A stretch of DNA of 64,000 nt from contig NZ_CP109907.1 in assembly GCF_033097525.1 (NCBI RefSeq), forward strand, positions 930,001 to 994,000. The letters run 5' to 3'. The first letter of the stretch is position 1, and each line of letters begins with the position of its first letter. The notes below the pieces were generated by a model. That model was not told where the DNA came from. It made no database searches and saw only the letters and a program-made list of their open reading frames with translations. A program made the translations under genes and the position numbers. Positions 37,165 through 47,205 of the stretch are shown here, piece by piece. This stretch comes from Sphingobacterium sp. UGAL515B_05 (lineage in GTDB: Bacteria > Bacteroidota > Bacteroidia > Sphingobacteriales > Sphingobacteriaceae).

Positions 37165-38457
37165 CTATTTCAATGGGTCCTTAAGCTTAACAAAATAAAT
37201 GCTGTTTTTATCTACAGTCTTTATGTAAGGCAATATTTTCGACTCATAGAAACCTTTTCCGGTTACCCCAAAATCATCATCATTACATACCGCAATCAGG
37301 GATGGATTAATAACAGCCAAGCCTTCTGCTTTATCATGCGGATACAATTCCTTGATGTCAGTCATTAAATCGGCAACCAACGTTTTATTGACTGGTTTAA
37401 TATTATATTTAGCCAATGTAGCCGCGTCTTTGAGTTCCTCGACAGTTTTACCGTCAAATAATTTCCCGTTTGCGGTATTATTCGCATCTGAGATATCTGT
37501 TGCGCCAGAAAGATCTATTTTATAAATTCTCTTAAATACAGTAGAACGAGTTGCTTCTGTCGCGTATTCCCCATCACGTTCCAAGACAATAAATGTTGAA
37601 TTGCTCACGGCAGCGATTTCACTCACAGCCTGCAAATCGGTACGCTCCATCATATAGACATATTGTTTCGTGACGCCGCTCGCAATATCCAGCGTAACAA
37701 TACGGATTGCCAACGAATTTTTAATCGCATCTTTAGATGGATTATACAGTGGAAATTGCATGATTCCGACCAGTGTTTTACCGTCTGGTGTAAGCGTCAA
37801 TCCTTCCATTCCGCGATTAGGACGACGTTTGGCAAATACCAAAGGCAACTTTTTGCCCGTAGACCAAGGATTAATCCGTTCGATTTCTTTTCCCGAAACG
37901 TCAAAGTGAACAATATGTGGTCCATATTCGTCACTGACCCACCAAGTACCATCCGCAGCCCTTGCTAGTCCCTCGGAATCGATTCCATCCTCACTTTTCC
38001 CTAGATCTTTACCATCAACCCCCAATGCTTTTTCCCCAGAACCACCCTTTCCTTCAGGATTTGGCAGACCATTCAATTTCACGCCATCTTTATTTTTTAA
38101 TTCGATAACAGACTCCAATGTCAGCGTATTATCCTTTAACCTAAATTTACCGATCTGTGGTGCAAATGCTGGAGTAGCAAATACTTTGCTATCACTTTCA
38201 GTTCCATCAATATTCGGTCCCCGATCAGTTAAAAGATAAAATATGGATTTATCAGTAGGATCTTGAACCATCGATGACCCATAGCCTCCATTATACACTT
38301 TTACACCATTAATATCACTTAATACTTTTGGATCTGTTGCTATTGCCTTTTGGGGATAGGTCAATTCCACAATCGGGTCAATAATCTGCGACACATCATC
38401 TTTACTACATGAAGCACACAATAGGGCCATCCCCAGTACACTGTATATTTTTTTCAT
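37165..38457 (-). CDS. Esterase-like activity of phytase family lipoprotein
   Basis: A 430-residue exported lipoprotein with lipobox LLCASC (Cys16). The body matches the phytase esterase-like family, a beta-propeller: GSSMVQDPTDKSIFYLLTDRGPN, DSEGLARAADGTWWVSDEYGPHIVHFD, NRGMEGLTLTPDGKTLVG and KAEGLAVINPSLIAVCNDDDFG are the repeated acidic or Gly-rich blades. The substrate is unknown; despite the name, phytase activity is not established for these proteins. It is monocistronic, and the 339-base gap upstream (38458-38796) shows nothing beyond presumed divergent promoters. Confidence 0.85.
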   Translation of the reverse strand: MKKIYSVLGMALLCASCSKDDVSQIIDPIVELTYPQKAIATDPKVLSDINGVKVYNGGYGSSMVQDPTDKSIFYLLTDRGPNIDGTESDSKVFATPAFAPQIGKFRLKDNTLTLESVIELKNKDGVKLNGLPNPEGKGGSGEKALGVDGKDLGKSEDGIDSEGLARAADGTWWVSDEYGPHIVHFDVSGKEIERINPWSTGKKLPLVFAKRRPNRGMEGLTLTPDGKTLVGIMQFPLYNPSKDAIKNSLAIRIVTLDIASGVTKQYVYMMERTDLQAVSEIAAVSNSTFIVLERDGEYATEATRSTVFKRIYKIDLSGATDISDANNTANGKLFDGKTVEELKDAATLAKYNIKPVNKTLVADLMTDIKELYPHDKAEGLAVINPSLIAVCNDDDFGVTGKGFYESKILPYIKTVDKNSIYFVKLKDPLK

Positions 38458-38796
38458 CTGTTCAAATTTTTAAATAATGCTTACTGCTGTTCAGGTTTAT
38501 TCGAATAACCAAATTTTATTCCTCTAACCTTGCATGCCTGATAAAACAGTACGGTTAATCTAAACGATCTATGCTTGGCCGGCTGTCCGAATACTGATGC
38601 AAACATAATTGCCAGATATTAGCCAATCATTAACATAAGTTTAAATAAACTGCATCTATCGCAAAAAGCACCCTATAAAAATTAAATACCCGCGGTTATG
38701 GAATTTTGAATTTTCGTGCATCACTAAAAAAATAACAGCTAATTGTGCCGCGAACCATCGATGTATTCACGGACCTCACCTACTAAACATAGAAAG

Positions 38797-41700
38797 ATGA
38801 AAAAAATCATAATTGCCCTTTTCATAATTTTGGTATTTTCCAATGTGGATACGAAATCTCAGATCAGAACTACACGCGAAATACCCAGCTTAAAAATTAA
38901 AAATGACAATGGCCAGCAAAACAAGGTGATGTTGGCAGATCTCAAAGTAGATGTCGTCATCTTTGGAAATATTGCCAAAACGACGATGACAATGATCTTC
39001 GACAATAAGACCAATCGCGATCTCGAGGGCGAACTGACATTCCCTATGCCGGAAGGCGTCTCCGTGAGCGGCTACGCCCTAGATATCAACGGTAAATTAC
39101 GCCAGGCAGTTCCAGTCGATAAAAATAAAGGTACCGAAGTATTTGAAAGTATAGAAACACGTAGGGTCGATCCAGGACTATTGGAAAAAGTCGAGGGAAA
39201 TAATTTTCGAACTCGAATTTACCCATTACCAGCGAATGGGAAGCGCACCGTTCAGATCAGCTATTCGGAAAATCTGACAACAGCATCCGATCAGGCTCGT
39301 TACTACCATCTACCCTTAAACTATACGTCCCCCATTGAAAATTTCGCCTTGGATATTCATGTCTTTCAGGATACACATAAGCCAGATTTCACAGAAAAAC
39401 CAGATGGTTCTTTGGCATTCTCACAACAAAATAAAAATTATTCAGCTTCTTTACATAAACAACAGTTTAAATCCCAGCGAAATTTAGCCATTCAACTGCC
39501 GACAGACAACAGGGAAACATTAGGTCTATTTCAGGCAAATAATGACAATACCTTTTATTTTCTTGCCAATGCAAGCGTCAACTCCGTAAAACCTGCTGAG
39601 AAAAAATGGGGGCACAGCATTGGAATTATATGGGACCGTTCGCTCAGCAGTAAAAATAGAAATATCGAAAAGGAACTCGCGTTATTGGATCTTTTCTTTA
39701 AAGAAAACCCCAATATGACTGTTGATCTGGGCTTATTGGACATCCGCTTTGTAAAAGGGCATACGTTTCAGGTAAATCAAGGTAATTGGAATGATCTCAA
39801 AAACTACATCAAAGGAATTGATTACGATGGCGGTACAGATTATAGCCAAATAAAGGCCGGTGTAATACAGGCCAGCAATTACCTGCTGTTTAGCGACGGA
39901 CTTTCTACATTCGGTCAAAGTAAAATGAGCCTTGACAATCCAGTCTATTGCATTACTTCATCCAGTGGATCGGACTATGGTGTCCTAAAACAAATCGCCC
40001 AGAAACATATTGGAAAGATGATCAATTTAGTCAATACCTCAATAACTGAAGCGTATCATAATCTAAATACAATAGACCTTATTTACCTTGGGATAAAAGA
40101 AAAAAATGATTTTGAGGAAGTTTATCCTCAAAAAGGCGCCCCGATACAAACCAATTTTTCTATCGCAGGCATAGGGAAACGTCCAGGACTGAAGCAGCTC
40201 ACAGTACTTGTAGGAGATGGGCAGCAAGCACCACAAGAAATTAGTATAGCGCTGCAACCTGACCATGGTGAAATTGATCTACAGCAAATCTGGGCACAAA
40301 AGAAAATTGAAGCGCTGGATCTTCAGTACGAAGACAATCGTGAAGAAATTGAAACCCTTGGTAAACAGTTCGGTATTGTTACCCGAAATACCAGCTTAAT
40401 TGTACTGGAAACTGCAGAAGATTACATACGTTATGCAATAACTCCACCTGCCGAATTGCTTTCCGAATTTAATCGGCTCATAAAAGAAGAACGTATAGCA
40501 AAGGAAGAACGTGTAGCAGACTTGTTGGATCAGGCTCAAGACATTACCAAACAGCTTCGGTCCTGGTGGAATACCGATTTTCAGCAAAAAAAGAAATATC
40601 CAGAGCGTAAAAAATTGATTCGAATTCCAGAACCTGCCGTTGCTGAAGAGATGGCTACCGGTGTTGCTCCAGTTACACCCAGTCCGTCGCGTCCCGCAGC
40701 TAGTCCTGCAGCTCCTACACTAGTCTTAGAATCGCGTTCATCTGACGGAACCTCAGCGAAAAGCATCTCGGCAACCGGCAATGCAAGCACTGCCCATGCA
40801 ACAACCGGCGAACTGGCGAGGGCGGCCGCATCTGAGGACGTTCTTCAGGAATTCGCTGTTTTTCAATCCTTAGAAGGACGTGTAGCTGGCCTACAAACGC
40901 CAAGCACCATGAACAACATACGTGGAAAAATCAGCATCCCCGAAATTAAAGAAGACCAAGCTTATTTACAGGACCTTATTCAATCCAAAGATCCTTACAA
41001 AAGCTATCTCCAACTTCGGAATCAGTATATGGGAACGCCAACTTTTTATTTTGATGTCGCAAACTTCTTTTTCAAAAGAGGAGATCGAGACAAAGCCTTA
41101 CTCATCTTAAGTGCACTCGCAGACTTACAAATTGAAAATGCAGATCTCTACAAAACCATCTCCTATAAGTTACGGGAATGGGGAGATTACGACAATGCAC
41201 TGTTCATTACAGCTAAGGTATTAAAATGGCGTCCAATGGATCCACAAAGCCACCGTGATTATGCCCTTGCATTACAAGACAAAGGTATGTTCAAGGAAGC
41301 ACTAGAACAATTATATGGGATTTTGACCCAGAGCTACTCCCCGGAAGCTGCCGACCGCGATGACGGTATTGAAGAAACATTGGTTATGGAAATCAATAAT
41401 CTCATTAAGACAAACAAATCGGCAGGCTCTACCCTAGGAGTGGACAAAAAATTGATTGCAGACCTACCGGTTGACATTCGAGTTGTCATCAACTGGAATT
41501 CACAAAACACGGATATCGACCTTTGGGTAACTGATCCAAATCAAGAAAAATGCTTTTATAGTAATCCTGCCACAGCCATTGGAGGAAGGCTCAGCAATGA
41601 CTTTACTGGCGGCTATGGCCCTGAACAGTTTTTATTGAAAAAAGCATTGAAGGGAAAATACAAAATTGAAGTTGATTTCTTTAACGATGGTTCCCTGACC

Positions 41701-41838
41701 CTTGCAGGTCCAGCAGCGGTCATGGCTGAAATATATACCTACTATAGCAGTGGAAAGCAGGAACGAAAAATTGTTACGATCTATCTGGACCGCAATAAAG
41801 AACGCAGTGTGGGGATTGGCGAGTTTTCATTTCAATAA
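38797..41838 (+). CDS. VIT / vWA-like / TPR / DUF2135 exported protein
   Basis: About 1013 residues from ATG 38797 (signal peptide MKKIIIALFIILVFSNVDTKSQ); the frame extends 18 codons upstream without signal character. Domains in order: VIT domain (about 30-160; GELTFPMPEGVSVSGYAL, FRTRIYPLPANGKRTV); a von Willebrand A-like region with a DxSxS motif (WDRSLSS, near 285); a Pro/Ser/Ala-rich linker (about 625-680); TPR-like helices (about 760-860; KRGDRDKALLILSAL); and a C-terminal DUF2135 domain (VINWNSQNTDIDLWVTDPN). The architecture suggests an envelope adhesion or metal-dependent interaction protein. A SusC-plug-like string (GRVAGLQTP...NIRG) sits near residue 695. Confidence 0.85.
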   Translation: MKKIIIALFIILVFSNVDTKSQIRTTREIPSLKIKNDNGQQNKVMLADLKVDVVIFGNIAKTTMTMIFDNKTNRDLEGELTFPMPEGVSVSGYALDINGKLRQAVPVDKNKGTEVFESIETRRVDPGLLEKVEGNNFRTRIYPLPANGKRTVQISYSENLTTASDQARYYHLPLNYTSPIENFALDIHVFQDTHKPDFTEKPDGSLAFSQQNKNYSASLHKQQFKSQRNLAIQLPTDNRETLGLFQANNDNTFYFLANASVNSVKPAEKKWGHSIGIIWDRSLSSKNRNIEKELALLDLFFKENPNMTVDLGLLDIRFVKGHTFQVNQGNWNDLKNYIKGIDYDGGTDYSQIKAGVIQASNYLLFSDGLSTFGQSKMSLDNPVYCITSSSGSDYGVLKQIAQKHIGKMINLVNTSITEAYHNLNTIDLIYLGIKEKNDFEEVYPQKGAPIQTNFSIAGIGKRPGLKQLTVLVGDGQQAPQEISIALQPDHGEIDLQQIWAQKKIEALDLQYEDNREEIETLGKQFGIVTRNTSLIVLETAEDYIRYAITPPAELLSEFNRLIKEERIAKEERVADLLDQAQDITKQLRSWWNTDFQQKKKYPERKKLIRIPEPAVAEEMATGVAPVTPSPSRPAASPAAPTLVLESRSSDGTSAKSISATGNASTAHATTGELARAAASEDVLQEFAVFQSLEGRVAGLQTPSTMNNIRGKISIPEIKEDQAYLQDLIQSKDPYKSYLQLRNQYMGTPTFYFDVANFFFKRGDRDKALLILSALADLQIENADLYKTISYKLREWGDYDNALFITAKVLKWRPMDPQSHRDYALALQDKGMFKEALEQLYGILTQSYSPEAADRDDGIEETLVMEINNLIKTNKSAGSTLGVDKKLIADLPVDIRVVINWNSQNTDIDLWVTDPNQEKCFYSNPATAIGGRLSNDFTGGYGPEQFLLKKALKGKYKIEVDFFNDGSLTLAGPAAVMAEIYTYYSSGKQERKIVTIYLDRNKERSVGIGEFSFQ

Positions 41839-41854
41839 CCTATAGTCAACGAAG

Positions 41855-41886
41855 TAGGCAAGCCAGTCATTTGACTTGCCTATTTT
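41855..41886. terminator. Hairpin between the VIT protein gene and the EamA gene
   Basis: TAGGCAAG and CTTGCCTA pair across a 12-base loop that contains a second small inverted repeat (AGTCA/TGACT). The hairpin is followed by TTTTG; it lies between convergent genes. Confidence 0.65.
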
Positions 41887-41888
41887 GT

Positions 41889-42800
41889 TTAATGCAATTT
41901 CCGGACGATAAGATCTTTTTGTCTATTTTCCAATTTGGTCTTTACATAAGGGTAAGTGAATACAGCCCCCAGAACAATACAGGCTCCAAGATAAAAGCCG
42001 CCGCTCATGGTCTCCTTCTGTCCAAAGATCAACATCGCCAATAGAATACCGTAAACAGGCTCCAGGTTGGTTGTCAGCGCAACGGTAAAGGCTGACAACT
42101 CCTTCATGACGGCAACGCCCATGACATAGGCCACAGCAGTACAAACAACCCCTAACAACAAAAGATAGATTAAATCTTGCTGTCCCAAGCGCATTTCAGC
42201 ATTGAACTCTCCTGTAAACAACATCAATATACTGATCCAGAAGCATGCTCCCATCATCTCATAGAACGTAATCAGGGTTGGGCTCGATTTTTTAACCATA
42301 CGCGCGTTGGCGATTGAAAATATACTCGCGCAAAACGCACACCCAAGTCCCGCCAACAGACCAATGAGGTAATGTGTTTCAAAAGAAAAGATGGTATAAA
42401 TACCGATAATAATTACCATACCAACAACAATATCCAACAGCGCAATGCGCTTTTTATTCACAATAGGCTCCAATATTGCCGTAAATAAAGTCACAGAGGA
42501 TAGCGTAACCAATGTCACTGATACCGTAGATACTTTGATCGAATAAAAAAATAATACCCAATGCAGTCCAACAACAGCCCCCACCATAAAAAATTGAAGA
42601 AATTGTTTCCGCGAAACTACAATCGATTGTTTGGTTAGCAAGAAATAGATCAACAGCGCGATAGACGCTATGGCAACACGATACCACACTAAATGAAGAG
42701 CAGATACGGAAATCAAGCTACCCAAAATTCCGGTAAATCCCCAAATAAGTATTGTTAAATGCAGAATTAGAATATTCCGATTTAATTTAATTTTAGTCAT
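41889..42800 (-). CDS. EamA/DMT family permease
   Basis: A 303-residue integral membrane protein with about ten hydrophobic helices in two EamA repeats (first GFTGILGSLISVSALHLVWYRVAIASIALLIYF-like unit, second SPTLITFYEMMGACFWISIL). Members of the drug/metabolite transporter superfamily move amino acids or other small metabolites, often outward; the substrate cannot be predicted here. The minus-strand gene is separated from the LptF/G-type gene by 96 bases, so it may or may not share its transcript. Confidence 0.88.
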   Translation of the reverse strand: MTKIKLNRNILILHLTILIWGFTGILGSLISVSALHLVWYRVAIASIALLIYFLLTKQSIVVSRKQFLQFFMVGAVVGLHWVLFFYSIKVSTVSVTLVTLSSVTLFTAILEPIVNKKRIALLDIVVGMVIIIGIYTIFSFETHYLIGLLAGLGCAFCASIFSIANARMVKKSSPTLITFYEMMGACFWISILMLFTGEFNAEMRLGQQDLIYLLLLGVVCTAVAYVMGVAVMKELSAFTVALTTNLEPVYGILLAMLIFGQKETMSGGFYLGACIVLGAVFTYPYVKTKLENRQKDLIVRKLH

Positions 42801-42896
42801 ATTCGCTAGAATAGATGTATATAGAAATGATGAGCAATACCTATTATTTCCCTTTATAAGGCAAGCTCACTGATTTATTGAAAACTGAACAAAAAA

Positions 42897-43976
42897 TTAT
42901 TTTGGCGCTTTTATCGCCAGGTATATTGCTACGATTAAGAAGGTAACATTCGGAATTAATACGGCTATCAACGGTGGCAGTCCCCCTTTCAAAGAAAACA
43001 TGTTTGCAAACTGTATAAAGACGATGTACGTAAAACTTAGCGCGATACCGATACCAAGACTCAATCCTATTCCCCCACGCACTTTCTTGGATGACAGAGC
43101 CACGCCCATCAAGGTCAGTACAAAAGCTGAAAATGGATACACATAACGTTTGTATTTCTCAAGTAATAAATCGTTCATGACTCCGGTTCCTCTGATCTCC
43201 TCCTTATGGATACGAATATTTAATTCGCGTGTATCCATGGCTGTAAACATATTATCACGTACCTCAAAATCCGAAGGTTTCATATCCAAGGTTGTGTCTT
43301 TAACGGCACCTTTGTCCATGCGTTCATGTAGTCCATTGATAATACGATTGGTATACCCTTCGATCTTCCACTTTGTGGCCACCGAGTCCCAGGTAATACG
43401 GTCGGCCATCATTTTTTCCTTGAGGGTATCCCCTTTAAAAATTTCAAGGACAAAGCCGTATCCAGTTTTGGTTGTATTATCAAAATTATCTATATAAACA
43501 TAGCTGTTTTTGTCCAACTGCATGTGGGTAGAAACCCTCGAGTTGTCTTTGGGTGGTTTTACATAGATATTTTCAAAATCAACCTTCATCTTATTGGTAT
43601 TTGGAATAATAAAAATATTGAATACCAGAGAAACGATAAAGATTAAAGTTGCAGCGATCATGTAAGGACGAAGCAAACGGTTGAAGCTATACCCGGCGCT
43701 TAGAATCGGGACAATTTCAGTTTGGTCCGCCATCTTCGATGTAAAGAAAATAACCGCAATAAAGTTGATCAGCGGACAAAGAAAATTTAGGTAAAAAGGA
43801 ATAAATCCAGCATAATACTCAAAAATAATCTTATCGAGAGGAGCATGATATTTTAAAAAATCATCCAATCGTTCGGACACGTCAAAAACCACCATGACAA
43901 CAGTAAATATGGCCATAGTGAATAAAAAAGTACTTAGATACTTTTTGATAATGTAACGATCGATTAACGACAGCAT
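42897..43976 (-). CDS. LptF/LptG family permease
   Basis: A 359-residue LPS-export permease of the YjgP/YjgQ family. It begins LSLIDRYIIKKYLSTFLFTMAIFTVVMVVFD, has three N-terminal helices, a periplasmic beta-jellyroll (about residues 130-260) and three C-terminal helices (FVLTLMGVALSSKKVRGG, SFTYIVFIQ, PNVTFLIVAIYL). LptF and LptG with LptB extract LPS from the inner membrane. Only one copy lies here, so F versus G cannot be decided. It is 20 bases downstream of tgt, an arrangement that suggests cotranscription. Confidence 0.9.
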   Translation of the reverse strand: MLSLIDRYIIKKYLSTFLFTMAIFTVVMVVFDVSERLDDFLKYHAPLDKIIFEYYAGFIPFYLNFLCPLINFIAVIFFTSKMADQTEIVPILSAGYSFNRLLRPYMIAATLIFIVSLVFNIFIIPNTNKMKVDFENIYVKPPKDNSRVSTHMQLDKNSYVYIDNFDNTTKTGYGFVLEIFKGDTLKEKMMADRITWDSVATKWKIEGYTNRIINGLHERMDKGAVKDTTLDMKPSDFEVRDNMFTAMDTRELNIRIHKEEIRGTGVMNDLLLEKYKRYVYPFSAFVLTLMGVALSSKKVRGGIGLSLGIGIALSFTYIVFIQFANMFSLKGGLPPLIAVLIPNVTFLIVAIYLAIKAPK

Positions 43977-43996
43977 TTTTTAGTTGAGCTTTAGTT

Positions 43997-45127
43997 CTAC
44001 AAACGTTGATCCAATATTTTCACCATTTTGTTTTTCCAATCGTAGAACGTTCCATCAATGATTCGCTCCCTAGCCTGATTAACCAACCAAAGGTAAAAAT
44101 GTAAATTATGTAAAGAAGCAATTTGTGCCCCAAGAATTTCCTGCGACTTAATCAAATGCCTTAGATAAGCCTTCGAATAAAATTGATCCGCATGCAGATC
44201 ACTCTCCGCTTCTATTGGAGAAAAATCGTCTTTCCACTTTTCATTTTTGATATTGATAATACCATTTTGTGTGAAAAGCATGCCATTTCTAGCATTACGG
44301 GTTGGCATAACGCAATCGAACATATCCACCCCTAAGGCAATATTTTCAAGAATATTTACCGGTGTTCCCACCCCCATGAGATAACGTGGCTTGTCATGTG
44401 GTAAGATATCACAGACAACTTCGGTCATAGCATACATTTCTTCCGCAGGCTCGCCTACCGATAATCCACCAATCGCATTTCCTTCGCGGTTAAACGAAGC
44501 AATAGTCTCCGCAGATTTTATCCTCAAATCTTTGTAAACAGATCCTTGAACGATGGGAAACAAAGTCTGATCATATCCATAAAGTGGATCTGTGCTATCG
44601 AAACGATCCACACAACGTTTCAGCCAACGATGGGTCATATCCAAAGAACGACGTGCATACCCATAATCACATGGATAAGGCGTACACTCATCAAATGCCA
44701 TAATGATGTCTGCACCGATAATACGCTGCGTATCCATTACATTTTCCGGTGTAAATAGATGTTTTGATCCATCGATATGGGAACGAAAGGTAACCCCTTC
44801 TTCTTTGATCTTACGTACTTCCGTCAACGAATACACCTGATAACCACCAGAATCCGTTAAAATAGGTCGATCCCAACCATTAAATTTATGCAATCCGCCC
44901 GCCTTATTCAATACATTCAACCCTGGACGTAAATAGAGGTGGTACGTATTACCCAGAATAATCTGTGCTTCAATATCGTTCTTCAATTCATGTTGATGAA
45001 TTGCTTTCACTGTACCTGCCGTACCAACAGGCATAAAAATAGGTGTTTGAATGGGACCGTGTGCAGTTTCGACAACACCTGCACGTGCTTTTGACAACTT
45101 ATCTTGTGCTTGTAGCGTAAATTTCAT
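43997..45127 (-). CDS. tgt: Queuine/preQ1 tRNA-guanine transglycosylase
   Basis: A 376-residue TGT, which swaps G34 for preQ1 in GUN-anticodon tRNAs. Visible are the catalytic Asp92 in LTDSGGYQVYSL, GNTYHLYLRPG, GGLSVGEPAEEMY and the nucleophile region GVDMFDCVMPTRNARNG. The usual zinc site CxCxxC before YSRAYLRHL is absent: the sequence reads ESDLHADQFYSKAYLRHL, although the later His of HNLHFYL remains. Queuosine chemistry should be intact, but metal binding is doubtful. It is the first gene of tgt-LptF/G; a possible minus-strand -7 element (TATTTTTG) lies at 45305-45312. Confidence 0.94.
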   Translation of the reverse strand: MKFTLQAQDKLSKARAGVVETAHGPIQTPIFMPVGTAGTVKAIHQHELKNDIEAQIILGNTYHLYLRPGLNVLNKAGGLHKFNGWDRPILTDSGGYQVYSLTEVRKIKEEGVTFRSHIDGSKHLFTPENVMDTQRIIGADIIMAFDECTPYPCDYGYARRSLDMTHRWLKRCVDRFDSTDPLYGYDQTLFPIVQGSVYKDLRIKSAETIASFNREGNAIGGLSVGEPAEEMYAMTEVVCDILPHDKPRYLMGVGTPVNILENIALGVDMFDCVMPTRNARNGMLFTQNGIINIKNEKWKDDFSPIEAESDLHADQFYSKAYLRHLIKSQEILGAQIASLHNLHFYLWLVNQARERIIDGTFYDWKNKMVKILDQRL

Positions 45128-45390
45128 TAATATTTTTCCTCTGAGACTATTTCTATTTTAAAGGATGATTTGCCATGGATATGGCGCTATCGGCAATTTG
45201 AGTAAAAAAAATTAAAAACTCATTTTCAACTAGTTGAAACTTAAAAAGTCGTTATAGCTTTCCTAATTTCCACCCAAGCTCGGATTCATCCCTAGAATAC
45301 GTTGCAAAAATACTATAAAAAGATTTGCAAACAGGATGTTTCAAAAATAAATTATCATTTTTCCCCTATAAAAAAGTTGCGGAAAGCACT

Positions 45391-45398
45391 TATCTTTG
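45391..45398 (+). promoter_or_regulatory. -7 element six bases before the glycosyltransferase ATG
   Basis: TATCTTTG matches TAnnTTTG. With only six bases to the ATG at 45405, the message would be leaderless or nearly so. Confidence 0.5.
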
Positions 45399-45404
45399 TG
45401 AGCT

Positions 45405-46547
45405 ATGCTTGACCTTCACGTATTTTTGGCCAATCTTCCATATATTGCTTTCGGAGTATTGGGTCTTTTCCTATTGATACAATTGTACTACATCTTATTT
45501 GTATATAGTAAATTGACTAGTTATCAACTTGAACCTGTACAAGAAGGAACTGAATTCCCACCGCTATCCGTTATTATTTGTGCACACAATGAACAGGATA
45601 ATATTCCTGAATTCCTCCCAAGTATACTGAATCAAGACTATCCCAATTTTGAAGTAATTGTTGTCAATGACTTCTCGACAGACAATACGCCTTGGATATT
45701 GCATGAGTTTGAAGCAAAATATCCCCATTTAAAAATTGTGGATATCAAAGAGCATATTCGCTTGAAACATGGTAAAAAGTTTGCAGTCAGTATGGGGATC
45801 AAAGCATCAAAGCACCAGACACTGGTGTTTACCGATGCGGATTGTGCGCCACAATCTGATCAATGGCTCAAAGAAATTGCAGCAGCTTTCAGACCAGAAA
45901 CAGAAATTGTACTGGGCTATTCTCCCTATTTTAAGAAAAAAAGCTTACTAAATTTATTGATTCGATTTGAAACCAGCCATACCGCCATGAGTTACTTCTC
46001 CTATGCATTAAAGGGAGATGCCTATATGGGAGTAGGGCGTAACATGGCTTACAAAAAAGACCTTTTCTTTCGTAACAAAGGATTCGCTGCCCATATGCAT
46101 ATTAAATCGGGCGATGATGATCTTTTTGTCAACCAAAATGCAAATCCGACCAACGTTAATATTGCACTGGCAGCCGAATCCATTGTCTATTCAGAACCCA
46201 AAGCGACCTGGAAGAGCTATTACAAGCAAAAAGCAAGACACTCAGGCGCCTCTACTATTTACAAAAAGCGACATCAGCGCATGCTGGGCACCCAGCTGGT
46301 ATCGGCAGTCTGCTTTTACATAGCACTTATCGCAACAGCAATTGCCTTTCCAATGTACTGGTATGTTCCTGTTACAGCCTACCTCCTAAGGCTAATTGCA
46401 CAATGGATAATATTTGCCAACATCTATAAAAAACTAGAAGTAAAGGAACTGATTTGGTGGCTGCCTTTGGTAGACTTCATCTACTATTTCTATATTTGCA
46501 TCAATGGCATCTTCAGCAGAAAAAAGAAAAAAATAAGCTGGAAATAA
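45405..46547 (+). CDS. Family 2 glycosyltransferase, membrane-bound
   Basis: A 380-residue processive-type GT-A enzyme. One N-terminal membrane helix (about residues 10-32) precedes the catalytic domain, with LSVIICAHNEQDNIPEFLPSIL, VIVVNDFSTDNT (nucleotide-sugar Asp), FTDADCAP (DxD metal site) and a QxxRH-like KQKARHSGAS. Two or three C-terminal helices follow (about 300-360). The fold fits envelope polysaccharide or glycolipid synthesis; donor and acceptor are unknown. It precedes rsmG by 22 bases. Confidence 0.9.
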   Translation: MLDLHVFLANLPYIAFGVLGLFLLIQLYYILFVYSKLTSYQLEPVQEGTEFPPLSVIICAHNEQDNIPEFLPSILNQDYPNFEVIVVNDFSTDNTPWILHEFEAKYPHLKIVDIKEHIRLKHGKKFAVSMGIKASKHQTLVFTDADCAPQSDQWLKEIAAAFRPETEIVLGYSPYFKKKSLLNLLIRFETSHTAMSYFSYALKGDAYMGVGRNMAYKKDLFFRNKGFAAHMHIKSGDDDLFVNQNANPTNVNIALAAESIVYSEPKATWKSYYKQKARHSGASTIYKKRHQRMLGTQLVSAVCFYIALIATAIAFPMYWYVPVTAYLLRLIAQWIIFANIYKKLEVKELIWWLPLVDFIYYFYICINGIFSRKKKKISWK

Positions 46548-46569
46548 TTTACTTTTAAAATACGAAGCT

Positions 46570-47205
46570 TTGAATCCAACAGTTGATATCATCTATAACT
46601 ATTTTCCAAAATTAACGGATATTCAAAAAGAACAGTTTGCAAAACTTGCCGACCTCTATACATTTTGGAATAGCCAAATCAATGTCATTTCGCGTAAAGA
46701 CATCGATAGCCTCTACCTGCACCATGTGTTACACTCGCTAGGTATTGCCAAATTTGTCCAAGAGCTCGCGCCAGGAACACAAATTTTGGATGTGGGGACC
46801 GGAGGAGGCTTTCCAGGTATCCCAATGGCCATTATGTTTCCTGAAGTCAAATTCCATTTGGTCGATTCTATCGGCAAAAAAATTAAGGTCGTACGTGAAG
46901 TTGCAGCTGGACTCGGTCTCCAGAATGTTGAAGCAGATCATATTCGCGCAGAACAACTCGACGACAAATATGATTTTGTCATATCACGTGCCGTGACAAG
47001 ACTTGGCGAATTTACGCCGTGGATACAGAATAAATTCGCAAAAAAAGATAAAAACGGGATTCCTAATGGAATTCTTTACTTGAAAGGCGGAGATCTCACC
47101 GAAGAGATCAAAGAATCTAAGCTCAAAGCAGAATTACACCCGCTTTCAGATTACTTTAAAGAAGATTTCTTTGATACAAAATATCTGGTCTACGTACCGA
47201 TGTAA
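46570..47205 (+). CDS. rsmG: 16S rRNA (guanine527-N7)-methyltransferase
   Basis: A 211-residue RsmG/GidB, which methylates G527 in the 530 loop of 16S rRNA using SAM. Motifs are NVISRKDIDSLYLHHVLHSL near the N-terminus, the SAM-binding ILDVGTGGGFPGIPMAI, FHLVDSIGKKIKV and the catalytic-region VISRAVTRLGEF. The start is a TTG at 46570; no in-frame ATG or GTG exists before the conserved NVISRKD region, so the rare start is forced by the sequence. It follows the glycosyltransferase by 22 bases and probably shares its transcript. Confidence 0.94.
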   Translation: MNPTVDIIYNYFPKLTDIQKEQFAKLADLYTFWNSQINVISRKDIDSLYLHHVLHSLGIAKFVQELAPGTQILDVGTGGGFPGIPMAIMFPEVKFHLVDSIGKKIKVVREVAAGLGLQNVEADHIRAEQLDDKYDFVISRAVTRLGEFTPWIQNKFAKKDKNGIPNGILYLKGGDLTEEIKESKLKAELHPLSDYFKEDFFDTKYLVYVPM

